Below are positions 10,640 through 22,599 of a stretch of 64,000 nt of DNA, piece after piece. Each line of letters opens with the position of its first letter. Position 1 is the first letter of the stretch. Made by a program: the position numbers and the translations under genes. Where the stretch lies: contig NC_069135.1 in NCBI RefSeq assembly GCF_026914265.1, positions 38,142,946 to 38,206,945 of the forward strand. The letters are read 5' to 3'. The DNA comes from Mya arenaria (taxonomy: Eukaryota; Mollusca; Bivalvia; Myida; Myidae). The notes below the pieces were generated by a model. It had not been told where the DNA came from and searched no databases. It saw only the letters and a list, made by a program, of their open reading frames with translations.

Positions 10640-12085
10640 GTTTTAATATGCAGTGTGAAACATTTAATCTTTATACAGAAGATTACTTTCACACCATTTG
10701 CCAATGATGACCATAATGTTCTAACAAAAGAAAAAGCCAGATAAAAAAGCCTACCTACCTTACCTGTTTTTAAAACGAATGTAACCCTAACCAATTGTTT
10801 TTGGTTTAGGGCTTAGCCAGGTTTAAAACTGAACACTGCAACGCACTCAAACGGCGGGGTGGCATTTGAGAAAAGGACACAGACTGGGAAGCACTTAAAT
10901 ATATATAATATGCATTGTACACAAAATCCCGAATAGCATGATTAAATGATAACCAATAACCTTCAACTACCAAGTTTGTGAAGAGTGTTTGCATTGTTTT
11001 ATCAAGTTAACCTTAACATCATATTAACATTTGTTGTGATAATCATGAGCGCTGAAGACTGTAAAGTTTAAAGGATGCATGGTTTTTTAACCATATAAGA
11101 TTTTTAACATATAAAATATAAGCATTTGTTTTGATAATCATGAGCACAAAAGTCTGTGGAGGTTAAAGGATGTGTGCGTATTACCACATATGTTTTTATC
11201 ATTACATGAACATGTTTTGATAACCCTGTGGAGGTTTAAGGATACATGCGTTTATAACCGCATATGTTTTTATTAACATTATATGAACATGTTTTGATAA
11301 TCCTGTGGAGGTTTAAGGATACATGCGTTTATAACCACATAAGTTTTTATCATATAGCATATACAATATGAGCACTCCATCCTGCAAATGTTAAAGGATG
11401 AATGCATGAGCAAAATGGTGCTTTTTAAAGGACAAGGAGCGGTACCCTTCCTACCCTGTCCAGCTCACAGTTTGTTTAGTGGATTAAAATGAATGACAAA
11501 ACATCACACAAAACACAGTCTATCTTTCTCCATAGAGAAAGTTCACATTGTTTCCATGCACCAATCCAGATGTGCATAGCAGCTGTTGCAAACATCAGTA
11601 CGTATATTTTAGTGTATAGCATACTTTCATATAAACCAAATTGTGTATTTGTGTAAAACAAAGTGGACTATACTGATAATATTTGATAAAGATCGTAAAA
11701 ATACAGTTTGTGCTATTTGGAGATTAAATAAACGCTACGGTGAGTGTTTTTATTATGATATTGCAATGATTCAACCAGTCTAAAAACCACATAGATGATT
11801 TCGTATTCTCAAACAGCAGTATTAAAATGAGTAAAAAAAGACTTACTTAATTTGGGTAAGTTTACAGATTCTCAATTTGAGTCAGATTTACTTACATTTC
11901 AAACAGCAGTATCTTAAGGTAAAACATGGTTTTGTTAGGGTTACATCCTTTTCAAAATTTAGTGGGTTGGTAGGCTTTTTTATTTCGCCTTATATAAGAT
12001 CATTATTGTCATCATTAGAGAATAGTGTTAATGTTATCTTTAGAATAAAGCTTTAAAGGTTTTAAACTACATATTAAAACACACA
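10640..12085. mobile_element. Non-autonomous element with about 150-bp imperfect terminal inverted repeats
   Basis: 10640-10795 is the imperfect reverse complement of about 11930-12085. Matching blocks on the left, in order, are GTTTTAATATGCAGT, CAATGATGACCATAATG, ATAAAAAAGCCTACC and AATGTAACCCTAAC. Each has its complement on the right (for example GTTAGGGTTACATC and GGTAGGCTTTTTTAT). No transposase frame lies between them. The interior holds the tandem repeat at 11020-11400. The superfamily is not assignable without clear terminal bases. Confidence 0.5.
11020..11400. repeat. Tandem repeat, about 77-bp unit
   Basis: Four to five degenerate copies of TGTTTTGATAATC, then a TGTGGAGGTTTAAGGATACA block, then a CGTTTATAACCACAT block. 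The two best copies are 77 bp apart (about 11213 and 11290). It lies inside the inverted-repeat element. Confidence 0.65.
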
Positions 12086-12089
12086 CCTT

Positions 12090-12540
12090 TCTTACCAACT
12101 GACAATCAACACTTTAGGGTCGGCGCCTTTCGTAACCCGAACCAAATGTATTTACCATGCCTAACTACAGTGATGACAATGCTAAAAAAGGCTCAAACGA
12201 AAGCTATCAGACGTATCATATTGATTAAGTGTATATTATGATGAAAACATACCAAACACTATGTTATTGAAATAATCTCAAATTCAGCATGACTAACAAA
12301 TAAATACATTTTCCTTTGTTTTGTCTGGATAAGTAATAACAATGCAGACTAAATTAAAGTCAGCTTCTCACGATCAGATAACATCTTATGGGAAACAATA
12401 AACCATTCATTGTTATTGAACTTCATCCATTGAAATCAAAATACGTCGGAAATACTCATTGTTAACAATCCACATCAATGATCATTTTTAAGTACTGTTA
12501 TATGTTTCCATGAAAATATTCTATTTATATAGTTATGACG
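12090..12540. other. Intergenic, nothing recognised
   Basis: No supported gene, RNA or repeat between the inverted-repeat element and the hairpin element. Confidence 0.4.
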
Positions 12541-12542
12541 AA

Positions 12543-12642
12543 ATAGTTAGATGACATGAAGTCAATTTTTAATGATTAATGAGCGTAGCGATCGAGCCCT
12601 TCTAAATCATTAAGATCTTACTTCAGGTCATCTAACTGAGAA
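12543..12642. mobile_element. Short hairpin element with GAGCGTAG core
   Basis: TAGTTAGATGACATGAAGT at the left pairs with ACTTCAGGTCATCTAACT at the right. An inner TAATGATT/AATCATTA pair closes a loop containing GAGCGTAGCGATCGAG. It is a compact foldback of about 100 bp and resembles the hairpin at 39276-39362 in design and loop motif. Confidence 0.5.
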
Positions 12643-12843
12643 AGAATACAACCTCATTGGCTCATAAATTGGCAAACCAAAATCTGACGAAGGGATTGTG
12701 TATTGGATGAGTGGCAGTGGGCGGACCTTTAAACACCCGCGAAAGTTAAAATTCTTAGTTATTAAGTTTATTACTTAGTGATTGCCTACCTGCAGTTTCA
12801 TTGCTTGAAAATATAGGTTGTATTGTAATTTAGATGAGTCAGC

Positions 12844-12995
12844 CAGGTAATATCAATATTGATATAAACGGGTAAGGCTACATTACATTCTAAATAGTTA
12901 TTACCTTATATATGATAACCGGACTATATCAATATTAATATGAATGAGTAACTTAAAGGCTAACTTACATTCTACTGTTTCCGAGTCTACTTGGG
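12844..12995. repeat. Degenerate tandem duplication with palindrome
   Basis: Two copies about 74 bp apart end in GGCTACATTACATTCT and GGCTAACTTACATTCT. The first contains the perfect 16-bp palindrome ATATCAATATTGATAT at 12850-12865, which is broken in the second copy. Confidence 0.5.
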
Positions 12996-12999
12996 TAAC

Positions 13000-13632
13000 A
13001 TACTTTAATTACCCCACACAATAGGTATTGTGACACACACGATATATTTCTTTAATGATAAAATTGTGATATCTCCTTGTCATCATGATCGTCATGCTTG
13101 TTTATCATAGACTCAAATGTCATTATCTAAAAAGTTATAAAATTAATGATCTTAATTTTTTTGTTATTTTGAGCAAGTTATCAAGACTGTATGTAGTTTA
13201 ACTGGAGATTTGTACTACTAAAATAAGAAAACTGCTACAGCTTTAAAACGTTTAGATATATTACAAAGTTTAATTACATTTCGGAAAAGAGACAAAGTTG
13301 TAGTGGCATGTGACAATAATTGCGCTTAACTAGAGAGTAGGTGACATTTATTTAGCGAGTTTGTTCCGGGTTAAATTTTGATAGAAGAACTTCCGTATGA
13401 TGACTTACAAGTGTTGATTACATTTCAAACAAAAGTGGTTATGAAAATCGTTTGAAATAGAAATATTAAATCAGAAGCGTTTGCCATATTAGGTTTAAGT
13501 GTTAACTATTTAAGATCAAATTGTTACACGTACGTGTACTATGGAACTTTTTAATGCTAGCACGTCTTAGCTCGGCCGCTACTGCCATGCAATCTATACC
13601 TATAAACTTAAGTGTTCATTTACTTTTTCTAG
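13000..13632. other. AT-rich stretch, presumably intron or 5' region of the membrane-protein gene
   Basis: No exon upstream of 13633 could be supported. The exon at 13633 begins in phase 2, so at least one earlier exon must exist, here or before. Confidence 0.35.
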
Positions 13633-16477
13633 ACGTGAGATGGACGATTTGGGACCAGATATTCGGGAGTGTTTTCGACTTTACGGCCAGTACAAGTTCT
13701 GCCAAGATGGCACGTGTATACATGCAAATGACACCTGTCGTAAGTAGACGATTTAAGTAAAAAGTAAATCAATTATTAATTAGAAGATAGTTTTAAATGT
13801 TTACCTTGCATCTGAAAGTTGGTCAAGGTTACCGGGTGTCAAAAGTGAGGCTACAAGGTAAAGCTGACAAACGACGCTCGATGTTTCAAAGACGGCTTTC
13901 GTCGTATGCATTGGTCACTCCTGCTTTCTCATTTATCGACGATGTTAGTCATATTGGCAGTCATTTTCTTCAACAATTTCAGTGTTCTTTCCTAACAAGA
14001 ATTTCCAAAAACGTTGTGTACAACCTTGTGACACTTTCTATTGTGTTTCTTACCAAGTGACGTCCACGTATGTGCTTGTACATTACATACTGTTTCATGC
14101 TGATGTTCTGACGTGTGAGCAGAGTACATTTATATCTCGGATTTTTTTCAGCGAAAAACTAGCCTAAGCTTTATCTTTTTCTTGGGAAACTGGGAAGGTT
14201 TGTTGTCCGAATGGTGAACATTCAAATGTTGAGTCCATTGCCACTCATACATCCACATTTATATAGGAGTGCCAATCTTTAATATATGGATTTTAGCTCG
14301 ATCTATTTTATTCACACACTGCTAACGACGTGTTCTAAGAAATTGACTTTATTGTTGAACAAAAAGGCTTTCTTTCTTGTTAGAGTAATGCATTATTGGA
14401 GACAGGTATCTTATATTTTCAAGCATCAAAAGTGTTGTAGTGCTGCTTCTACTCGTTCTGGCATCCGACCATAAGCATTTTGAATGCTGCAGTGTCCTTA
14501 CTAGGGCCGAACGGCATCTTCACATATTCTTAAAAGCCAAAATAGCTCACCGTAACCCCGTCCACACTTTGTGATCGTCATCGATTTCGAATTCATTTCA
14601 TATGGTTTGGATGGATTTTTTACATGATTTATCCTCGAACCTAATGTCATTGCCATATATGTTGTTTAGCTGACAGTAGTTAAATCAGATTATTTACTCT
14701 CCATTATTTTTCTCGACATCAACATCTTTCGATGATCATGATAATGATGTTCACTCCTTCATAACTCCAGTTTTTGAGAATCTCTCCTATTATGTCACTT
14801 TTTCAGATATACTTGCAGCACCGGTCAAAACAAAAAGTATAGTACCACTTAATTAGAAATAGTCCATATGTACTTGCAAAAATGTATACGTGTTGACACG
14901 TTCTTAACGTCTTATGTATTTTATCCTTTTATGAATAGTAAAAATTGAATACAAGCTTTTGTATTGTGGCATATAACTGCCGTAAGATAACCTGTTAACG
15001 TGTGTGTTTCGTGTTATCCACTTAATTTTCGCCATACTTATCTAGCTATCCAGTGAACATTTTCGGTGAGATAAATATAATGAGACTAAAGCCTCGCTTA
15101 AAAGTGCCCAGAACTGCCATCTGTTACTTTTTTAGATGCAAAACATTACAGGTTTACTAGTTATTGTTTGCGAATTCCACTGAATAGGTAGCATAGTAAC
15201 TGATTAGCTAAGATAAGATTCGTGAAACCGATAATTTATAAATGCACTTTTGGCTTTAGCAGTAACTGGTAATCTAGTTATGAAATTCAAATAATCTGAG
15301 TGTTCTTGTAGCGCAAGTTGGTAACTGCTTCAAAGCAAGGTTGAAAAGACGTTTTTGAAGTCATGACATTATTTGAGTAATTAAGACTGCAGAGCATTTT
15401 CTGAAAGGCGGACACAATCATTCTCTGAATATCCACAATAATTGAACAAAGAACATATCAAGTGGAAAAGTACTGATATATAGTAATCTCAACCTTTTCG
15501 AATTATGAATTATTTCATATACACAGCAGATATCACCACGGAGGCTGTACGGACCGGAAGCGGGGCGGGGATCTCTATGGCGGTCGTGGTAACGATTTCA
15601 TCCTTATGCGTGTGCCTCGCCGTGGCCGCCATGTTTGTGGTCTTCTTCGCCAGAAGAACCGGAAGTCACCGAACCAAGGAGTCAAACTCAGGTAAGCAAA
15701 GCAATAAACAATCATTCTTAGCCTTTCTAGTACAAAAGCTTAATCATAACAACTAAATATTATACTTTAACAATTGGTATCATGTTATTTCATCATTGTA
15801 AGTCTGAAAAAAAAAGAAAATAAAACGTCAACAAGCCAAGCAACTTAGCATTATTTACTAATTCCACAGCGACTGAACCATTACGGAAGTGTTACATTTC
15901 GGAATCCTCGGATAGCCGAGATGACAGCGACCGATTTCCGGCACGGGCTAAAACTTACTACCGGAAGTGTGAATCTTCAGGAGAAATTAGCAGTGGCTAT
16001 TTTATCTATAATCCAGAACCAGAGAGAAATGACTTCGTTGCAACTGAGAATGAAAATCATCAGGCTTTCAATGTGTTCAAACGCAACAGCGATGACAATG
16101 GTATTCAAAAGGAAAATTTCATTTGGGAAAATGCGGAAATAAATGACCCTGACCGCAATGAACTATCACCTGAACTTATCGGTTTGGGGAAGTATACTTT
16201 CAAACCTAGATTAAAGTATACCAACTGCAATGAAATTCTATTCACTGACAAGCATGAGAAAGACAAATTATATGTTATAAACAGTTACAAACATTGCTCT
16301 GGGAAAAGTATTAATCCTGGAAATTTGACTTTTGACACTGATCCTAAAAAGTTCTCCTGCAAATTTGCAAACGATGTTCTGTGTTCTTCTACTCCAAGAC
16401 AGGGTTCTAAGCACATGTCATTACCAACCATGAACACTCCCTCCATAGACAGCTTAATTACAGATGTTAATGTATAG
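13633..16477 (+). CDS. Single-pass membrane protein with Cys-rich ectodomain (partial, four exons seen)
   Basis: Exon a (13633-13739, TTTTTCTAG|AC .. TGTC|GTAAGT) encodes ECFRLYGQYKFCQDGTC then IHANDTC. Exon b starts at 13983 (AATTTCAG|TG) in matching phase and encodes RCVQPCDTFYCVSYQ. It ends at 14056 or 14067. The spaced cysteines recall EB/EGF-like modules. A transmembrane exon (15527 or 15530 to 15691, ..CTCAG|GTAAGC) encodes GISMAVVVTISSLCVCLAVA plus AMFVVFF and the stop-transfer ARRTGSHR. The last exon (15870-16477, TTCCACAG|CG) joins in phase 1 and encodes a roughly 200-residue polar tail with several tyrosines (KCYISES, TYYRKC, GYFIYNPEP). The stop is TAG at 16475-16477. The phase of exon b does not fit the membrane exon directly, so another exon between them was missed. 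A receptor-like surface role is inference and the family is not recognised. Confidence 0.6.
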
Positions 16478-17040
16478 TCCAAGGTGCTAGGCTTATGTCA
16501 TTGTCTGGCATGAAAACTCTTTTATAAAGAGCGCAATCACAGATGCTATAGTCTAGTCCAAGATGCTTGCCATAAGTCATTGCCGACCACGAACACTTAT
16601 CTAATGGATAGCTTGATTACATGCCATTGCCAACACAATCAATCCTATATGGACAGCATAATTACAGATGTTAATGTATAATGCAAGTGCTAGACACATG
16701 TTATTGTCAGCCATTAACATGTTTTAATGGACAGCTTTATTACAGATGTTCAATTCCAGACCAAGGTGCCAGGCATATGTCATTTGCCAAATAAAAGCAC
16801 TCATTTAATGTACAACTAAATTACTGATGTTAATATATCGTGCAAGATGTTAGACAAATGTCATTGTTAACCATGAACTTTTAATGGACAACTTGATTAC
16901 AGATGTTCAAGTCCAGACTTAGGTGCTAGACATAAGTCATTGCCAACAATGAACACTCATGCCATGGACAGTTTAATTACATGTTGAGGTCTAGTCCAAG
17001 GCGCAAGGAATGTGCCATTGCCAAACATGAACAATGACGC
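16405..17040. repeat. 78-bp degenerate tandem repeat whose first unit codes the protein C-terminus
   Basis: Eight diverged units share GACAGCTTAATTACAGATGT, spaced 76-81 bp (16448, 16529, 16605, 16652 after a short unit, 16730, 16811, 16887, 16965). Other shared blocks are TAGTCCAAGGTGCTAGGC and CATTGCCAACCATGAACACT. The first unit lies inside the last exon and encodes the last 22 residues and the stop. The remainder would form the 3' UTR or downstream DNA. Confidence 0.75.
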
Positions 17041-17155
17041 ATGGTTGTATTCATTTTCAACAATTACTTGAAATTTCTTCTGCTGATATGCCTGGTAAAC
17101 AAAACGGGAGTTCACAAGAAGATTTGAAAACAATAATCTATTGAGCAGTTTTGTA

Positions 17156-17275
17156 AGAGTGGTCTAGTAGTACAGGTTGCGACCTCTCAACCAAGAGATT
17201 GTGTGTTTGATCCTACCATGGTGAGAGTGGTGAAGTGGTATAGGTGTTGACTTTCAACAAAGACCTTGACAATAG
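17156..17275 (+). mobile_element. tRNA-like SINE fragment, partly duplicated
   Basis: A box A-like GGTCTAGTAGTACAGG at 17161 is followed by a box B-like GTGTGTTTGATCC near 17202. The spacing is typical of a tRNA-derived SINE head. A second, diverged start (GTGGTGAAGTGGTATAGG) follows immediately. No cloverleaf is intact, so this is not called a tRNA gene. Confidence 0.45.
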
Positions 17276-17279
17276 GAAG

Positions 17280-17760
17280 TGTAAAAATGCGGTCATCATG
17301 AACTTCAAGTAATTCATTATTATTTACGCTACTGGAACAGTAGTTATGATTTTATATTTGTAGCGAGCTCCACCATAGCAATTTTCTGCCGAAGCAATTG
17401 CCTAAAAATGTAACAGATAACATTTAATTTTATTTTTGTCTTTCTTTTTTTATTGAAATTATAAATTCTAGTGCTTCTTTGTCAAATGTTAATGAGAATA
17501 CGTCAAGGAAGTAAGAACTTACTGGAACAAGTCTGCAAAACCTGGGTGTACTCCCGTATTCAATTAATTGTTCCCCAGCTTTGATTTTGTGTCGTATTCT
17601 ACCATTGATAACCATGTCGCTGGAAGGTATTAAACCAAAGTATAGCCCCTACACATACAAATGTTAAAGTATTAAGGAAAGTGTAACATTACAGATGTGG
17701 GATTCAGAAGTGCGCGAATAACTGAAGGAACCAGCTTTAGTTGCCTACCTTCGCGAAAAT
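17280..17760. other. Intergenic, nothing recognised
   Basis: AT-rich sequence. The minus-strand frame of 61 codons at 17430-17615 has no supporting features. Confidence 0.4.
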
Positions 17761-17762
17761 GC

Positions 17763-18078
17763 AGCATTCGGAACTCATTGGCCATTTTCCAACGAAAATA
17801 ACCTCGGATGAATACCGGTAAATCTGTTGAAGTTGTTCCTAAAATTTTAAATAATTGTATTGTTTATGTTCGTGTTTAACGTGTATTTCGTATTATTAAG
17901 TTTAAATTCATAAGTGCATAATTGCATAAATATTTAAGATTTTTGAGAGTAGTCATAAAGTTTACTACGAGATCTACTTGCAGCGTAGTAAAATTGTATA
18001 GATTTCTGACATTGTGAACCTTATTGTACATCCGAGGTTGTATTCGATGGAAAATGGCCGAGAAGCTCCGAATGGAAT
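17763..18078. mobile_element. MITE with GGCCATTTTCC...CCTCGGATG termini
   Basis: The left end has GCATTCGGA, GGCCATTTTCCAACGAAAAT and AACCTCGGATG. The right end is its reverse complement, CATCCGAGGTTGTATTCGAT then GGAAAATGGCCGAGAAGC. The interior shares TTGCAGCGTAGTAAAAT and GATTTCTGACA with the copy at 32615-32950, defining a family of about 320 bp. Non-coding. Confidence 0.7.
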
Positions 18079-18079
18079 A

Positions 18080-18634
18080 TGCAGACGTTTGTAATGTTTG
18101 GACTGATAACGATTAGAGTGGTTACGGAGGTAATATAAGTTCCAGGTAACTGGCTACTCAGAAATCAAACATCATTCTTAAAATCGCATAATATAGATAA
18201 ATGAAATAGATTTTGTATTCATTAATTTAATTCTTCATAGAACACATGTATGTTAAAGTGACAATCTTATTCAAAATCAATGTATACACATTATAACAAA
18301 CATGATTTCTGAGTGATAAACCTTTAACTACTTACTTAATAATGCATTGATAAAAAATATTAATTACTGATAATAAGATTGAAACCGAGTAATTAAGAGT
18401 TGAAAACGCAAAAAAAAAATGATTGGTGAATGCTAAAAGATTTACTGTGATCTTCTATCATCTCATAAGGTAGGAATACCGTGTTTTCTTCACTTTACTT
18501 TCAAATTAAACTCGGAATCCTTCATAAGAATCATTGTTTATGACATTTATTCATCCCTTTTGGTAATTTTAAACAAATGTATTAATTGTAGTAAATCTTA
18601 TCTGGGAGTAAGAGTGCATCTTTTAGAACAGATC
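18080..18634. other. Intergenic, nothing recognised
   Basis: AT-rich with no supported feature. Confidence 0.4.
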
Positions 18635-18695
18635 AGAAGAGACATTTTATTTTGACTTGTACAGAGTGCATCGTCTACAAATCATACTATTAAAG
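18635..18695 (-). mobile_element. Short 3' fragment of the neighbouring LINE family
   Basis: AGACATTTTATTTTGACTTG then TACAGAGTGCATCGTCTAC matches the 3' end of the LINE at 18866-18905 (AGACATTTTTATTTAGACTT then GTACAATGTACATCATCTAC). It is a very short 5'-truncated copy in the same orientation, about 200 bp beyond the end of the long copy. Confidence 0.6.
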
Positions 18696-18838
18696 AGTTA
18701 ATATAATGAGCGCTCCCTCCACATTGTTTTAAAAAGTCCGTGAAAAACTAAAGTGTATTTTTTTGTTTAACGCATGGTGTAGACGTGTGTGTTAACGCCA
18801 TGCGTTATCAAAGTCGATTATCAGAAATCTAATTTACT

Positions 18839-21800
18839 TATCAGACAGACAGACAGACAGACAGACATTTTTATTTAGACTTGTACAATGTACATCATCT
18901 ACATCAACATATATATTTTCATAAAACATGTCAACGTGTATATACAACATGTGATGGTAAATACGTTTTTGTTTTATATAACACAACATATTATGTGTAA
19001 CAAAGCAACATACTATCATTTACTATGTGTAACAAAAAATGGAGGCTGAACTTAATATTTATCTTTCAACATTCAACAAATTATTTCGAATAACAAGAGC
19101 ATATTTAATATACAAAGCTAGTTTAATTAATTCATTTCTACCATTTGATTTCAATAATCGTAGAAATTTGTATACAGAAGGGTGCATATAGTAACAACGT
19201 TTTAAATATTTCTTCCTAACATCGGAATAACATGGACATATGCATATAAAATGAAATTCATCTTCAATATCGTTAGTATTGCAAGCTAAACAGTACCGTT
19301 CCTCTCGTGGTATTCGGTTTCTGGCATATCTACCAGTCTGAATTCTCAGAGGAAATACAGATAACCTTAGTCTGGAGAAGTACAAGCGTAAATTTGTTGG
19401 TAAAATATCGAGGTATTTTTCGTATTCTAATGAAGGTTTAATCTCTTTATATATAGTTAAAACTGTACTATTGTTAAGTGTTCCGAGCCAATTTTGCTGA
19501 AAAATATCTAGAAGTCTACGTTTAAATTCATACAAAAAAACTTTACAATCTATATTGGCAACATTGTCAAATATATAAGAAAAACCATGAGCGTCTAACA
19601 AATTCTTAACATTTGATACCCAATTTCTTTTACCATTATTACAATCTGACAAAGCTTGCTCATATACAGTTTTTAAAATAATATTATCAGTTTTAACAAC
19701 TTTAGACCAGTAGTTCATTATTCTCATATATCTATGTATATAAAGCGGATATCTTCCTAGTTCACCATAGATACAGGCATTACATGTATTTGGCCTAACC
19801 TTCAGTAGTCTTTTGCAAAATTTTAAGTGTATTCTCTCTATTTCTTTTGATTTAGAATTTCCCCAAATTTCACAAGCATAATTCAAAACAGACAAAACAA
19901 AAGCGTCAAACAATTGGCAAAACGTTTTTGGACTAATGTCATAATCTTTACATTTGCATAATAGAACATTCATAGCCTTAAGGGCTTTGCCAATTAAATG
20001 TTCTTGATTAAGTGCAAAATTACCCGTGTAGTTGAAAACAGTTCCAAGATAGTTAAAATCATTTACTACATCGATAACGTTTCCATTATAGGTCCAACGC
20101 TCAGTGTCTAATAATCCACCACGTTTACGAAAAACCATAATTTTAGTTTTAGTGGTATTCACTTTGAGTCCCCATGTATTACAATATTCGAATAATGTGT
20201 CTAAATGATCTTGCAATTCTTTAGGTGTTTTACCTACAATGGCCATATCATCTGCGAATAACAGTAACATCAACACTATATCATCAAATTGTAAACCGGA
20301 TTCAACATTGTTTTGTAAATACAATTCAAAGTCTTCAACAAAGACAGAAAATAAAAGAGGGGACATTACCTCCCCTTGGCGTAAGCCAACAGCATAATTA
20401 AAATACTCAGAATAATTAGAACATGATTTGACACAGGATTTAACTTGTTTGTACATATCGCGTATAATTCTAAGAATTTTGCCTTGGATTCCACATTTAT
20501 ACATTTTAAGCCATAATGCATTTCTATATATGGAATCAAAACATTTCATCATATCGACAAATATAACATATAATCGTTTATTTTCATTTAAATAGTTTTG
20601 TACTAATGACATAAGTATAAATATTGCATCAACCGTAGATCTGCCTTTGCGAAATCCGAATTGTGCATCCGAAATTATGTTATGTTCATTGCAAAAAAGT
20701 TCAAGTCGTGTGTTAAGCACAGAGGTAAATAACTTAGACATACAACTCACAAGGGTAATACCTCTATAATTGTTCACATCATTAACATTGCCTTTTTTAT
20801 GCAAAGGGATTATAATACCATCCATCCACTTATCAGGATAAATACCCGAGTTCAAAATACAATTGAATAGATCACATAAATGTGCCGATAATAAATCTAT
20901 ACTTTCAATAAAATATTCATTAAGCAAGCAATCACTGCCATATGCTTTTCCACTTTTCAGAGACTTAACAGCTTTTAAAATTTCATCTACAACGATAGGT
21001 TGGTCAAGTTCTGGGAACGTTTCATTTTGTTTATTAAAATCATTATTTTCACAAAAATCTTCCGCTTCTTCGTTTGAACAATCAAACACATTACTGCCAA
21101 GATTTTCAAAATATTCTCGAAAGGATTCTAACTCTATTTTATTAGAAACCGACTTATTCTTATTTTTAAAATATTTCCAAAAATCTTTTGGTTTAGCTTT
21201 CTTCAAATTTTCTATTTCAGACATTTTGCGTACATAAAATGCATTTTTCTTTTTGCGTATAATATTCTTATATTGCATTTTACGTTCGCATAAATCTAAC
21301 CTATTTACATTTGTTTTATCACAATTATACAAGTTTAATGCATTCAAATAAACATTACGAGAATTAATACATTCTTGATCAAACCAGTCAGTATTTTTCA
21401 TATAACTCTCTGTCTCAAAACTAGGTTTATTGTCAAAATAAGTACGTTTTGAAAATAAAGGGTCTGCGACACTTCGAACAATTTCAGTAAAATTATTTAA
21501 TGCATCGTTTAAAGACTGTTTGGTGCAATTATCTAAATTAAATACAATATTATTAAATTCTGGTAATTTACCTATTATACCAGATCGAAATTGATCTTTA
21601 TAAATATCATTCCATTTATACCGTACTTCAGAAAAGCTAGCATCATTTATTGTCGGATTATTACAAATCAATGAAAATTGTAACGGGGCATGGTCGCTCC
21701 ATTCATTAAATTGCCCAATAGTAAAACCATTGATCATTGAAAAATGACGTTCATTACATAACAAATAGTCAATCACAGAAGAACCGTTACGAGACAAAAA

Positions 21801-22090
21801 GTGAACTGATTTGTATCTCCAATGCGACCATTAACAATACGTATACATGATGATTTACAAAGATCTAATAATTTAATACCATGACTATTGTGACTTTTGT
21901 CTACAGAGGCCCTGACCGGGGTCCTATCCGGTTCATAATCAATGTCATCAACATACATATTACACTTATCGTGAATTACATAGTCGTTTTTACTACTTAT
22001 TCTACTGTTAAAATCCCCACATAGAAACACTGAACCTAGGCTATCATAAGCAAAAATGTCATTTTCAAGAGTATCAAACAAGTTAATATT
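18839..22090 (-). mobile_element. 5'-truncated non-LTR retrotransposon (LINE)
   Basis: A minus-strand element whose 3' end is a (TCTG)n tail (plus-strand CAGACAGA... at 18842-18867) after AATAAAAATG. Its body encodes the endonuclease C-terminal part, reverse transcriptase and a CCHC-like knuckle. The 5' end is missing most of the endonuclease. The tail type resembles LINEs that end in short tandem repeats rather than poly(A). The clade is not assigned. Confidence 0.85.
19059..22081 (-). pseudogene. LINE endonuclease/reverse-transcriptase polyprotein, frameshifted
   Basis: Upstream part (22081 to about 21797): VFLCGDFNSRISS is the GDFN core of the AP-endonuclease. The frame then shifts, and from about 21797 to 19059 one long frame continues with RNGSSVIDYLL and SDHAPL (the last endonuclease motifs). 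The reverse-transcriptase blocks follow: NYRGITLVSCMSKLF, QFGFRKGRSTVDAI, FVDMMKCFDSI, GLRQGEVMSPLLFSVFVEDF and the catalytic FADDMAIVGKT. Near the end is CLACNTNDIEDEFHFICIC, a Cys/His knuckle typical of LINE C-termini. The break sits in FTFC/SRNGSS and is explained by loss of a single base. The RT domain itself is uninterrupted, so the copy is fairly young. It is non-functional because of the 5' truncation and frameshift. Confidence 0.88.
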
Positions 22091-22599
22091 ATTAAATGTA
22101 TTATAAGCTTATCCAAAACCACAACATTTGAAAGTTCTGTTATTCAAGCTTAGTGCAAGCTGTTAAGAACAGCTAGCAAGTATTTATTGACCAAAAACCG
22201 TTTTTGAATGTATTGTCGGTGGTAATACAGAATTTCTTTTCCCCTCACTTAAATTTTCAATTTTGCATGTTTGATTAAGGCCACCCGCCTAAAACAATAT
22301 ATATATACAGCATAGAACAAATATAATTTAATATAGAACTGTAGTTGCTTATCAATAAACATGTAAATCAGAGATTTCATAATAAAGGTACTTTTTATAC
22401 GTGTATACCAGGTACGTGTGCTTAACATAGCATATTTAACCGGTCACATTTTAACACCAAAAAACACAATACATTTTATCATATTTTAATTATTTGTTAA
22501 ATTTTGATACAGGAAGAGATTATGTATATCTAGATATTGTTTTATTTAGAAAAGGCATGTCTCCCCCATTGTGTGGTCGTTGGTGAGAAATAATTAATG
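22091..22599. other. Intergenic, nothing recognised
   Basis: AT-rich flank of the LINE 5' break, without supported features. Confidence 0.4.

Noticed and set aside
17156..17230. tRNA gene
   Set aside because: Box A and B are present but stems do not form a full cloverleaf and a second diverged head follows. A SINE fragment fits better.
20863..21237. Plus-strand frame of 124 codons
   Set aside because: Antisense shadow of the LINE reverse transcriptase.
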